Below, piece by piece: positions 1 through 6,468 of a stretch of DNA of 8,401 nucleotides. Each line of letters begins with the position of its first letter. The first letter of the stretch is position 1. The position numbers and the translations under genes are program-made. The stretch is from Desulfurococcales archaeon (GTDB lineage: Archaea > Thermoproteota > Thermoprotei_A > Sulfolobales > Desulfurococcaceae). Below the pieces are notes generated by a model. The model was not told the DNA's origin. It searched no databases and saw only the letters and a program-made list of their open reading frames with translations. The stretch is taken from positions 1-8,401 of the forward strand of contig JALVHX010000214.1 of NCBI GenBank assembly GCA_027028805.1. Reading direction: 5' to 3'.

Positions 1-2315
1 ACCTCGAGGGCCGGCGTGCTTAGGAGGCTCCATATGCTTGGATGCGTCTCTATGTATCCAACGGCCATGATAGCCTGGTCTAGTATTATCCGGGACGTGG
101 CCGAGCCGAGGAGGTATGCGGCCGGCGCCGCTAATAGCGTTGAGGCCGCGGCCTCGGCTAACGCTATTATGGTTAGATCCCAGTTTGTGAAGCCTAGGGC
201 GCGGAGAACCCCTATTTCTCTCAGCTTCCCCGCGAAGTCTATGACGAGTATCGAGGCTATCGCGGCGAGGCCCGTGTATATGGAGACTGATAGGAACATG
301 AAGAGGACCTGTGCAAGCGTGTTTATGTTCTCCCTGATCCTCTCCAGGATCGATTTCTTCGTCGTGAACGACGCCCTCAGGTAGGGGTTCTCCTCTATGC
401 TCAGCCGTAGCCTCCACCCCAGCCGCTCCGGGTCGACGCCTCTCCTGGCCTTGATGAACACAGATAGGCTCCCGGCCCCCAGCTCCCCCGGCGTCCTCCC
501 CATGATCTCCGCCATTGTCTCGTTGTGCAGGTATACGAGGAACCCGTCCTCCCAGTTAGCATATATTATGCCTACGACGCGTAGCCTCCACGCCCTCCCC
601 TCCTCGTCGCGGTAAGTGATGTTATCACCTATCCATACATGGAGCGTGTAGGCGAGGCTCCTCCCTATAGCCGCCTCCCCCGGCTTCCCGGGGTAACGGC
701 CCACAGCGACGGGGACCGGTGGGAGGAGCCATGAGCCGTTTATGAGCGTGTAGAAGACCACGAACCTGTCGAGCCCGAACGCCGAGAAGAAGCCCCGGTT
801 ATAATACGCCTCGGCGTAGACGACGTCGGGGTCGCCGAGTATCTTCTCGAGGCCATGGTAGGCTGTCACGGGCGCGGTTATCGTCGCCCTCTCAACGTAG
901 AGGATCAGGTCGGCCCTGAAGCTCTCATCGAACACCCTGTACTCCCTCCACACGCTATCTATGCCGACGGAGACCTGCATTATGCTGGCCCAGAGAATAG
1001 ATATGCTGAGCATGAGGCCGACCAGCTTCCAGGGATGCGCTACAAGGTTTCTCAGCGCCAGCCGGGTTCTCAGGCCGCCCCCAAGCCTAAGGGTTCTCCC
1101 CGGCCGGAGCCCGGTGAACTGGAGGGCCTCCCGCACCCTTATACGCGCCGCCACCGCTCCCGGCACACTGCTGGCGACGAGCATTGTGGCGAAGCTAACC
1201 CCGCCAGCATACAGCAGGTCCACGGGGTCCACGGTGAACCCGTACCTGGATATGAGGTAGTCGAGTATCTGAGACGCATCCCTCATGAAGGCGTAGAGGA
1301 GTGTTTTGCCGAGATAGGGGGAGGCGGCGAGCCCTATGGCGACACCAAGGACTCCCCGGAGCATCCACGGTATACTATACACTATGAACACCTGGCGCGA
1401 GCTGGCCCCCACGGCCTTCAAGACGCCTATGATCCTAGTATTCTTCTCTATCAACGCGACGCCGCTGGCGGCTGAGAGAACAGCCACTATCGCTACAGCC
1501 GAGTACATGAAGATCGTGAAGACCTTTGCCACGCTCTCGAGTATACCCTTTATAGGGTTCTGGCTCGGCTTGTTGACGACGTAGAAGACTATGAGATCAC
1601 CTCTCCTCCTCAACGCGGAGAGCGTCGCGTTGGCCAGCTCCTCCACGTCCTCGTCGCTGTCGCCGTAGCCGTATATGGCGAGCCAGGTATAGTATCCCCT
1701 CGTTATATTGACGAGTAGCTCGTCGCGGAGCATGAGCGTCGGGGTATCCGGCGACCCGAAGCTCGCCGTGCCCACCGCCAGCCCCACGATCGTCAGGTTG
1801 ATCCTGAGAAGCGTCCCGTTGAGCGTGGAGGTATAGAGCGTGATGTTTTCGCCGGGCCGGAGAGGCTTCTCCGCCCCGGGCGGAGAGAACACTGTATAGT
1901 ACACCACGGCCTCCCGGGGCGTCTCCGGCCACCTACCCTCCTTCAAGAGTATACCCGACTCCTTGTCCCCGGCTATACTGTATTGCACCAAGGCGGTGCT
2001 GGTCTTAACCAGGGCCTCCCTGTCCCCGAGCTCTACGCGGCGGTAATAGTAGCCTATCCAGAACCTATACCCCCTCACCTCCCTGACGATGCTGAGCTTC
2101 TCCAGGTAATCTATGTCGCTCTCGTTGAACGCTCCCATGACGCTTACGTGGCCGAGGCTCTCGACCATGACTCTATGGATGTATATCTCGAAGTTCCTTA
2201 GATCAATAACTATCATCGCCATAGAGGCCACAGCTACCGCGAGGAGGAGGGTGAGGACTATGCTCTCAACCCTTTTCCTCGTGAACAATCTCGCCCCCGA
2301 CCTGTAGAGCACCAC
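1..2315 (-). CDS. FtsX/MacB-type ABC transporter permease, C-terminus cut by window edge
   Basis: The frame is open from a GTG at 2315 to the window edge (771 codons seen). It is the membrane subunit partner of the ATPase encoded just upstream. I read it as a duplicated FtsX-like permease: a basic N-terminus and TM1 (about 16-37), a first extracytoplasmic domain (about 38-257), a membrane bundle (about 260-387) with a cytoplasmic ALIEKNTRIIGVLKAVGAS loop typical of FtsX permeases, TM5 (about 430-450), a second extracytoplasmic domain (about 451-660), and a second bundle starting near 667 with the matching LREIGVLRALGFT loop. Only the last helix or so is missing. The outer domains carry nine N-X-S/T sequons. 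Start: tandem GTG codons at 2315 and 2312 follow a GGGGGAG ribosome-binding site at 2329-2323 with 7 bases of spacing. The gene overlaps the ATPase gene by 50 bases, so the two are surely co-expressed. Substrate unknown; this class often moves lipoproteins, lipids or peptides, or works mechanically on the envelope. Confidence 0.88.
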   Translation of the reverse strand, partial: MVLYRSGARLFTRKRVESIVLTLLLAVAVASMAMIVIDLRNFEIYIHRVMVESLGHVSVMGAFNESDIDYLEKLSIVREVRGYRFWIGYYYRRVELGDREALVKTSTALVQYSIAGDKESGILLKEGRWPETPREAVVYYTVFSPPGAEKPLRPGENITLYTSTLNGTLLRINLTIVGLAVGTASFGSPDTPTLMLRDELLVNITRGYYTWLAIYGYGDSDEDVEELANATLSALRRRGDLIVFYVVNKPSQNPIKGILESVAKVFTIFMYSAVAIVAVLSAASGVALIEKNTRIIGVLKAVGASSRQVFIVYSIPWMLRGVLGVAIGLAASPYLGKTLLYAFMRDASQILDYLISRYGFTVDPVDLLYAGGVSFATMLVASSVPGAVAARIRVREALQFTGLRPGRTLRLGGGLRTRLALRNLVAHPWKLVGLMLSISILWASIMQVSVGIDSVWREYRVFDESFRADLILYVERATITAPVTAYHGLEKILGDPDVVYAEAYYNRGFFSAFGLDRFVVFYTLINGSWLLPPVPVAVGRYPGKPGEAAIGRSLAYTLHVWIGDNITYRDEEGRAWRLRVVGIIYANWEDGFLVYLHNETMAEIMGRTPGELGAGSLSVFIKARRGVDPERLGWRLRLSIEENPYLRASFTTKKSILERIRENINTLAQVLFMFLSVSIYTGLAAIASILVIDFAGKLREIGVLRALGFTNWDLTIIALAEAAASTLLAAPAAYLLGSATSRIILDQAIMAVGYIETHPSIWSLLSTPALE

Positions 2316-3003
2316 GCCTCTTCTCCCCCGCTACGCGTCCATCAACTATGTTTATGATCCTCTCCGCCTTCTCCGCCAGCCTCTCGTCGTGCGTCGAGAA
2401 CACGATGGTCTTGCCGAGCCCATGGGCCTTGTCGAGGAGCTCTATGATCCTCTTCTTGTTCTCAGTATCCAGGTTAGCGGTGGGCTCGTCCGCCAATATA
2501 ATGGGGGGATCAGCCGCCAATGCCCTGGCGATAGCAACCCTCTGTTGCTCTCCCCCGCTCAGCTCCCCCGGATACTTCTCGGCCTTGTCCCGGAGCCCCA
2601 CGAACTCCAGTAGCCTGAGCGCCCTCTCCCTCCTCTCCCTCCTCGAATAGAGGCCGGCCAGCTCCATAGGGAGCATCACGTTCTCCAACGCGTTGAGCGT
2701 GGGGACGAGGTGGAAGAACTGGAACACTATGCCGACGCTCCGCCTCCTCCAACGGGCCCTCCAGCCCTCCCCTTTCTCACCGATATTCTCCCCGAGCACA
2801 ACGACTTCTCCACGGGTAGGCGTATCGATGCCCCCGGCCAGGTTTATCACTGTGCTCTTCCCGCTACCACTGGGCCCCACCAGCCCAACGTACTCGCCGC
2901 GGCCCACAGTGAAGCTGACTCCGCGGAGAGCCGGGTACTCCACCCTACCGCTCCTATAGATCTTCCATACATCCCTGAACACTATAGCCGGCTCCTGGCT
3001 CAA
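2266..3003 (-). CDS. ABC transporter ATP-binding protein (MacB/LolD family)
   Basis: Cytoplasmic ATPase (245 aa from the chosen start) that powers the permease encoded downstream. All motifs are intact: Walker A GPSGSGKST (43-51), Q-loop Gln95 in VFQFFHLVPTLNALENV, signature LSGGEQQR (148-155), Walker B IILADEP with Asp172/Glu173, D-loop NLD and H-loop His205 in STHD. The Q-loop sequence and the lack of extra domains are typical of LolD/MacB-type ATPases, which pair with FtsX-like permeases. Start choice: the frame stays open to a TTG at 3066, but the TATA boxes at 3070-3076 and 3050-3055 would place transcription starts near 3048 or 3028, downstream of that codon. The first usual start codon in the resulting transcript is TTG 3003, giving MSQEPAIVFRDVWKIY, a normal N-terminus. 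Its ribosome-binding site (GGGGG, 10 bases upstream) is weak, so the start is less certain than the function. Confidence 0.93.
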   Translation of the reverse strand: MSQEPAIVFRDVWKIYRSGRVEYPALRGVSFTVGRGEYVGLVGPSGSGKSTVINLAGGIDTPTRGEVVVLGENIGEKGEGWRARWRRRSVGIVFQFFHLVPTLNALENVMLPMELAGLYSRRERRERALRLLEFVGLRDKAEKYPGELSGGEQQRVAIARALAADPPIILADEPTANLDTENKKRIIELLDKAHGLGKTIVFSTHDERLAEKAERIINIVDGRVAGEKRRGALQVGGEIVHEEKG

Positions 3004-3069
3004 CGAGGAGAAACCCCCTACGGCGGCGATGCAGACGACGCGGCCAAGGAATATACAGGGAGACAAAGG

Positions 3070-3076
3070 TATATAT
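3070..3076 (-). promoter_or_regulatory. TATA box for the ABC transporter genes
   Basis: The sequence ATATATA on the minus strand, within GATCATATATACC, is a good archaeal TATA box. A purine-rich GAGGA stretch just upstream could serve as the TFB recognition element. A start of transcription about 25 bases downstream (near 3048) would leave a leader of roughly 45 bases before TTG 3003. A second weaker candidate, TATATT at 3055-3050, lies 20 bases further on. Called from sequence only. Confidence 0.5.
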
Positions 3077-3185
3077 GATCCTCGGCCGGGAACAGAGGGG
3101 TTGCCCAGGGCCCCCGTGACGGAAACAGGAGTGCTCTGAGACGTTTTCTCTATTTCTAAACAATGATAACACGGCTGATTATCTC

Positions 3186-3192
3186 TATATAA
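3186..3192 (+). promoter_or_regulatory. TATA box for the sugar-nucleotide / glycosyltransferase gene cluster
   Basis: TATATAA lies in an AT-rich patch that stands out from the GC-rich surroundings. It predicts transcription starting near 3213-3216, about 95 bases upstream of the chosen GTG start of the dehydrogenase gene. A second AT-rich candidate, TTATATTA at 3196-3203, would place the start near 3225. No further strong promoter is visible in the 83-base gap before the glycosyltransferase gene or the 45-base gap before the asparaginase gene, so this promoter may drive the whole plus-strand block. Confidence 0.5.
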
Positions 3193-3198
3193 CGCTTA

Positions 3199-3220
3199 TA
3201 TTAGCTTCCACGCGCTAATA
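3199..3220. repeat. 7-bp inverted repeat, possible operator
   Basis: TATTAGC (3199-3205) and GCTAATA (3214-3220) are perfect inverted copies separated by 8 bases, with arm centres 15 bases apart. The repeat begins 6 bases downstream of the TATATAA box and spans the predicted transcription start of the rightward genes. This is a common place for archaeal repressors to block polymerase recruitment. An RNA hairpin is a weaker alternative, since the arms are mostly A/T. That it binds a protein is inference. Confidence 0.4.
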
Positions 3221-3309
3221 ACCATTTGTTGCCACGGGAGGGCGGGCGACGACGCTTATCCATGGTGCTCGCCGCGGCCCCGCATCCGCGCCGGCGGCAG
3301 GGTGATCAC

Positions 3310-4668
3310 GTGTTGGCCAGGATCTCCAGGATAGCCGTGATAGGGCTGGGCAGGATCGGGCTCCCCCACGCACTGGTGCTGGCTGATAGCGGGTTCACCG
3401 TCTACGGCGTTGACAAGAACGCCGAGCTCGTTGAGAGCCTGAGAAGGGGCAGGCCCCCGTTCTACGAGCCCGGAATGGCCGGGCTCCTGCGCCGCTACCT
3501 GGGTGAGAGGTTTTATCCCACAACCGTGCTCGGCGAAGCCGTGCGCGGCGCCGACGCGGTGTCCATAAACATAGGCACTATTGTTGACAGGGATAAGAGG
3601 ACGCGCATAGACAACCTCATGGGCCTCATAGACAGCCTGGTCTCCATCGGGCTTGACGGGAAACTCGTTATACTGAGAACAACTGTTCCCCTGGGCACCA
3701 CGGAGAGGATAAGGGATTATATAGAGCGGCGTACGGGGATGAGGGAGGGAAGGGACTTCTATATAGCATATATGCCTGAGAGGCTTGTGGAGGGCAGGGC
3801 TATTGAGGAGGAGAGGCGTCTCCCCAAGATAATCGGCGCCTTCACAGACGAGTCCTATAGGCTGGCCTCGGAGATAGCCTCGGTGATCGGGGGGCCCGTT
3901 ATAAGGGCGAGCTCCCCCACGGAGGCGGAGCTGGTTAAGCTCATAGACAACTCGTGGAGACAGCTCACCTTCGCGTTCGCCAACGACATAGCTCTCCTCG
4001 CCGAGACAAGGGGCCTCGACGCAGTCCACGCTATAAGGCTCGCCAACACCGCGTATCCCCGCAACAATATACCCCTGCCCAGCTACGGTGTAAGCGGCTA
4101 CTGTCTATCAAAGGACCCATATATACTGGAGCAGGCCTTCAACGAGGTCAGGGATCGCCGCGGCTTCGGATCCATATGGTACTACGGCAGGCTGGTCAAC
4201 GACTACATGGTGAGATACGCCGTGGATCTCCTGACCAGCCTCCTCGAGAAACACCATGGGGGCAGGGGCCCCGTCTGCGTGCTCGGGCTCTCCTATAAGG
4301 AGAACATAGATGATTTCCGGCTCAGCCACGGCGTCGAGATGGCGAACACGCTGTATGAGAGGGGCCTGGGTGTACGCGTGTATGATCCATATATTAGCCC
4401 TGGAAGCCCCTACACCGATCCCCGCAGATTCCTCCACGAGGGCGTCGAGGCCGCGGAGAGCATCGAGAAATGCCTCGAGGACTCCGCGGCCGCCGCCGTG
4501 ACGGTGAGGCACAGGGAGTTCGTTGCTCTAGAGGAGAGCGGCGCGGTGCACAGGGTTATAGATAAGATGAGGAAGCCGGCGATAATCGTTGATGGGTGGC
4601 GTGTCTTCGAGTCCCTGAAGCATAGAAGCGACGTGATATATAGGGGTGTAGGCTATGGTGGGCGCTAA
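3310..4668 (+). CDS. Nucleotide-sugar (UDP-sugar) 6-dehydrogenase, UGDH/WecC family
   Basis: A cytoplasmic NAD-dependent enzyme (452 aa) predicted to oxidise C6 of a UDP-hexose or UDP-N-acetylhexosamine twice, giving the UDP-uronic acid. The Rossmann motif VIGLGRIG has its glycines at about 12-17. PERLVEGRAIEE (from 156) and the K210...N214-S215 region are typical of the WecC/WbpA branch. The catalytic cysteine is Cys265 in VSGYCLSKD, followed by Lys268 and Asp269. The C-terminal UDP-binding domain shows GLSYKENIDDFR (Lys330, Asp334, Asp335, Arg337). Length is normal. The exact substrate (UDP-GlcNAc, UDP-ManNAc or UDP-Glc) cannot be fixed from sequence; the PER and NS motifs lean to an N-acetylated sugar. 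Start: GTG 3310 follows GGTGAT at 3301-3306, a match to the 16S rRNA 3' end, and gives the N-terminus expected for the family. TTG 3313 and ATG 3262 are alternatives. It overlaps the next gene by 14 bases. Confidence 0.9.
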   Translation: MLARISRIAVIGLGRIGLPHALVLADSGFTVYGVDKNAELVESLRRGRPPFYEPGMAGLLRRYLGERFYPTTVLGEAVRGADAVSINIGTIVDRDKRTRIDNLMGLIDSLVSIGLDGKLVILRTTVPLGTTERIRDYIERRTGMREGRDFYIAYMPERLVEGRAIEEERRLPKIIGAFTDESYRLASEIASVIGGPVIRASSPTEAELVKLIDNSWRQLTFAFANDIALLAETRGLDAVHAIRLANTAYPRNNIPLPSYGVSGYCLSKDPYILEQAFNEVRDRRGFGSIWYYGRLVNDYMVRYAVDLLTSLLEKHHGGRGPVCVLGLSYKENIDDFRLSHGVEMANTLYERGLGVRVYDPYISPGSPYTDPRRFLHEGVEAAESIEKCLEDSAAAAVTVRHREFVALEESGAVHRVIDKMRKPAIIVDGWRVFESLKHRSDVIYRGVGYGGR

Positions 4669-5620
4669 GGCCCTGGTCACGGGAGCCGCCGGGTTCATAG
4701 GCTCCTTTCTAGCGGAGAGGCTTCTCCGGGAAGACTACTATGTCGTGGGCATAGACAACATGTTTCGGGGGAAGAAGAGGAACATAGAGCATATCATGGA
4801 TAACCCAAGGTTCGAGTTCCACGTCCACGACATAAGGAGGGGGATCCCCCGGGAGATGATGAGGGATGTCGACATAGTGTTCCACTACGCGGCGATCAAC
4901 GGCACCCAGCACTTCTACGAGAGGCCGCTGGAGGTTCTCGAGACAAATGTTGAGGGAACGATAAACGTGTTGAAGGCCGCGGCGGAGGCCGGCGTCGAGA
5001 AAATAGTGTTTGCCTCGAGTAGCGAGGTCTACGGCGACCCCCTGTATTTCCCGACAGACGAGAAACACCCGATCCTCCTCCCCGAGGTAGCTAACCCGCG
5101 GCACAGCTACGCCGCCAGCAAGGCTATAGGGGAATACTACACCCTCTGGTACTCCAGGAACCACGGCATGAAATACCTTATACTGAGAATCTTCAACACA
5201 TACGGGCCACGCATGGATACGAGCAAGTACGGCCAAGTCATACCCGAGTTCATAAGAAAAGCCCTCGTCGAGAAAGAGTTCACGATAATAGGGCCCGGGA
5301 CGCAGACAAGGAGCTTCTGCTACATAGACGACAACATAGAGATGACCATGAGGGCGGTGAAGATGGTTGACAACGAGATACTCAACGTGGGGAACCCCGA
5401 GGAGGTCAAGATAATAGACCTGGCCCGCCTGATACACGAGATACTCGGGAAGCCCTTCAAGTACAAGCTACTGCCCCCGCGCCCCGGAGACCCGATGCGC
5501 AGGGTCCCCAGCATAGAGAAGATCGTGTCATACACCGGCTACAGGCCGAGGATCAGCCTGAGAGAGGGATTGGCCAGGACAATAGAGTGGTATAAGAAAC
5601 ACGTGTTCGGGATAAAATAG
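4655..5620 (+). CDS. NAD-dependent extended SDR: UDP-sugar epimerase/dehydratase or UDP-glucuronate decarboxylase-like
   Basis: A cytoplasmic nucleotide-sugar-modifying enzyme of 321 aa. The NAD site TGAAGFIG (9-16) and the YAASK catalytic pair Tyr152/Lys156 are intact. The active-site strand reads ASSSEVYGDP with Glu124, and later segments read FNTYGPRMD, GTQTRSFCYIDD and NVGNPEEVKI. From memory of the family these resemble UDP-glucuronate decarboxylase (UXS) more than UDP-glucose 4-epimerase, which usually has SSAAVYG, or dTDP-glucose 4,6-dehydratase, which usually has TDEVYG. A decarboxylase would use the product of the preceding dehydrogenase if that product is UDP-glucuronate. A 4-epimerase acting on a uronic acid is the main alternative. 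ATG 4655 lies 6 bases after GGGGTG (4643-4648), inside the end of the dehydrogenase gene, so translation is probably coupled. Confidence 0.87.
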   Translation: MVGAKALVTGAAGFIGSFLAERLLREDYYVVGIDNMFRGKKRNIEHIMDNPRFEFHVHDIRRGIPREMMRDVDIVFHYAAINGTQHFYERPLEVLETNVEGTINVLKAAAEAGVEKIVFASSSEVYGDPLYFPTDEKHPILLPEVANPRHSYAASKAIGEYYTLWYSRNHGMKYLILRIFNTYGPRMDTSKYGQVIPEFIRKALVEKEFTIIGPGTQTRSFCYIDDNIEMTMRAVKMVDNEILNVGNPEEVKIIDLARLIHEILGKPFKYKLLPPRPGDPMRRVPSIEKIVSYTGYRPRISLREGLARTIEWYKKHVFGIK

Positions 5621-5670
5621 GGGCGCGCCAGGGGGCGAGGAGAGGAGGGCTCCCGGGAAACCATGTGTCA

Positions 5671-5683
5671 CCGGCTAGGCCGG
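5671..5683. repeat. Small perfect hairpin before the glycosyltransferase ribosome-binding site
   Basis: CCGGC (5671-5675) and GCCGG (5679-5683) are inverted copies around a TAG loop. The hairpin ends 7 bases before the GGAGG at 5691-5695. No T-run follows, so it is not a convincing terminator. It might affect translation of the next gene, or be chance in GC-rich DNA. Confidence 0.25.
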
Positions 5684-5703
5684 CGGGAGAGGAGGCGGAG
5701 CCT

Positions 5704-6468
5704 ATGGAGGAGGGTAAGCCGTATATCGCGGTCGTCATACCCACTTATAATGAGAGGGATAACATTGTCAGGCTTATAACAGAGCTGAGCAGGGTCATGG
5801 GGGAGGCCGGGATAGAGCACTTCTACATGATCGTCGACGACAACAGCCCCGACGGCACCGCCGAGGCCGCTAAGAGGGTTGGGGAGGAGAAAGGGATAGA
5901 TGTGCGCGTGGTTGTCAGGGAGAAGAAGGCGGGCCTCGGCTCCGCGATCAGGGAGGGCTTCGTGAGGGCTCTCCGGGATGAGAGGGTTACACACGTGTTG
6001 ACCATGGATGCTGATCTCTCGCATAGGCCTGAGGATTTCAGGAACTTCATACCATATATATGGAGGGCTGACCTGATCCAGGGTAGCAGGTACATGGAGG
6101 GAGGCGGCGTCGTAAACTGGGGCCTGCACAGGAAGATCATAAGCAGGGTGGCCAACTTTATTGTGGAGAGGCTCTACCATGTAGGCGTAAGGGAGCACAC
6201 GACCAACTATAGGCTCTACTCCCGGGCGGCGGCGGAGAAGGTCGCCGAGTGCACCAGGTCCTCGGGCTACGAGTGGATCATAGAGGCCCTCCTCGTTGTC
6301 CACGCGTTCGGCTTCCGCATAGTAGAGGTCCCCATAGTCTTCGTTAACAGGGAGAAGGGTAAGAGCAAGCTGGGTGTACGCCATATAATCAAATGGTTCT
6401 CCTATATCATCGGGTACAGGAAGAGGTATAAGATCATAAAGAGCACCGGTAAATGTGATGGGGTTTGA
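5704..6468 (+). CDS. Glycosyltransferase family 2, dolichyl-phosphate mannose synthase (DPM1)-like
   Basis: Predicted to move a sugar, mannose from GDP-mannose by homology, onto dolichyl phosphate at the inner face of the membrane, supplying a lipid-linked donor for N-glycan or other surface glycan assembly. The 254-aa protein is a single GT-A domain: VVIPTYNERDN near the N-terminus, Asp45/Asp46 in VDDNSPDGT, and the metal-binding Asp102-Ala-Asp104 in MDADLSH. It also has GSRYMEGGGVVNWGLHRKIISRVANF and a SKLG motif near the C-terminus, all closely matching eukaryotic DPM1 as I recall it. The usual GSFRLY appears as TNYRLY. There is no C-terminal membrane segment, so membrane contact may come from the next protein, whose gene overlaps this one by 4 bases. 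Start: ATG 5704 lies 8 bases after GGAGG (5691-5695). An upstream in-frame GTG at 5665 is poorly spaced from any such site. Confidence 0.9.
   Translation: MEEGKPYIAVVIPTYNERDNIVRLITELSRVMGEAGIEHFYMIVDDNSPDGTAEAAKRVGEEKGIDVRVVVREKKAGLGSAIREGFVRALRDERVTHVLTMDADLSHRPEDFRNFIPYIWRADLIQGSRYMEGGGVVNWGLHRKIISRVANFIVERLYHVGVREHTTNYRLYSRAAAEKVAECTRSSGYEWIIEALLVVHAFGFRIVEVPIVFVNREKGKSKLGVRHIIKWFSYIIGYRKRYKIIKSTGKCDGV

Larger units (their letters stand above)
3004..3309. other. Divergent intergenic region
   Basis: This stretch separates the leftward transporter genes from the rightward glycan genes. It holds the two TATA boxes and the inverted repeat listed separately. The middle part (about 3081-3170) shows no convincing open frame, structural RNA or repeat. 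Short open frames cross it, but none has a good ribosome-binding site or a recognisable protein. The right part (3226-3309) is in frame with the dehydrogenase and could be coding only if an upstream TTG (3226) or ATG (3262) were used. Confidence 0.6.

Noticed and set aside
855..1475. Plus-strand open frame (206 codons) within the permease region
   Set aside because: Antisense shadow. The minus-strand permease frame is continuous across the whole region with FtsX-type loops and membrane segments.
2954..3172. Minus-strand 72-codon frame across the divergent promoter region
   Set aside because: It contains the TATA box and the ATPase start region out of frame and has no recognisable protein content.
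3130..3180. C/D-box-like words (ATGATAA, CTGA) suggesting a small guide RNA
   Set aside because: The boxes are in the wrong order and too close together, with no upstream C box.
3256..4029. Antisense open frame (257 codons) opposite the dehydrogenase gene
   Set aside because: The encoded protein shows no domain, is Pro/Gly/Arg-rich as expected of a shadow frame, and the sense frame is conserved and complete.
4709..5437. Antisense open frame (242 codons) opposite the SDR gene
   Set aside because: Same reasoning: the sense frame has all catalytic motifs and the antisense product resembles nothing.
5621..5703. Possible terminator between the SDR and glycosyltransferase genes
   Set aside because: There is no T-run after any hairpin, and the gap is short and purine-rich, consistent with read-through.
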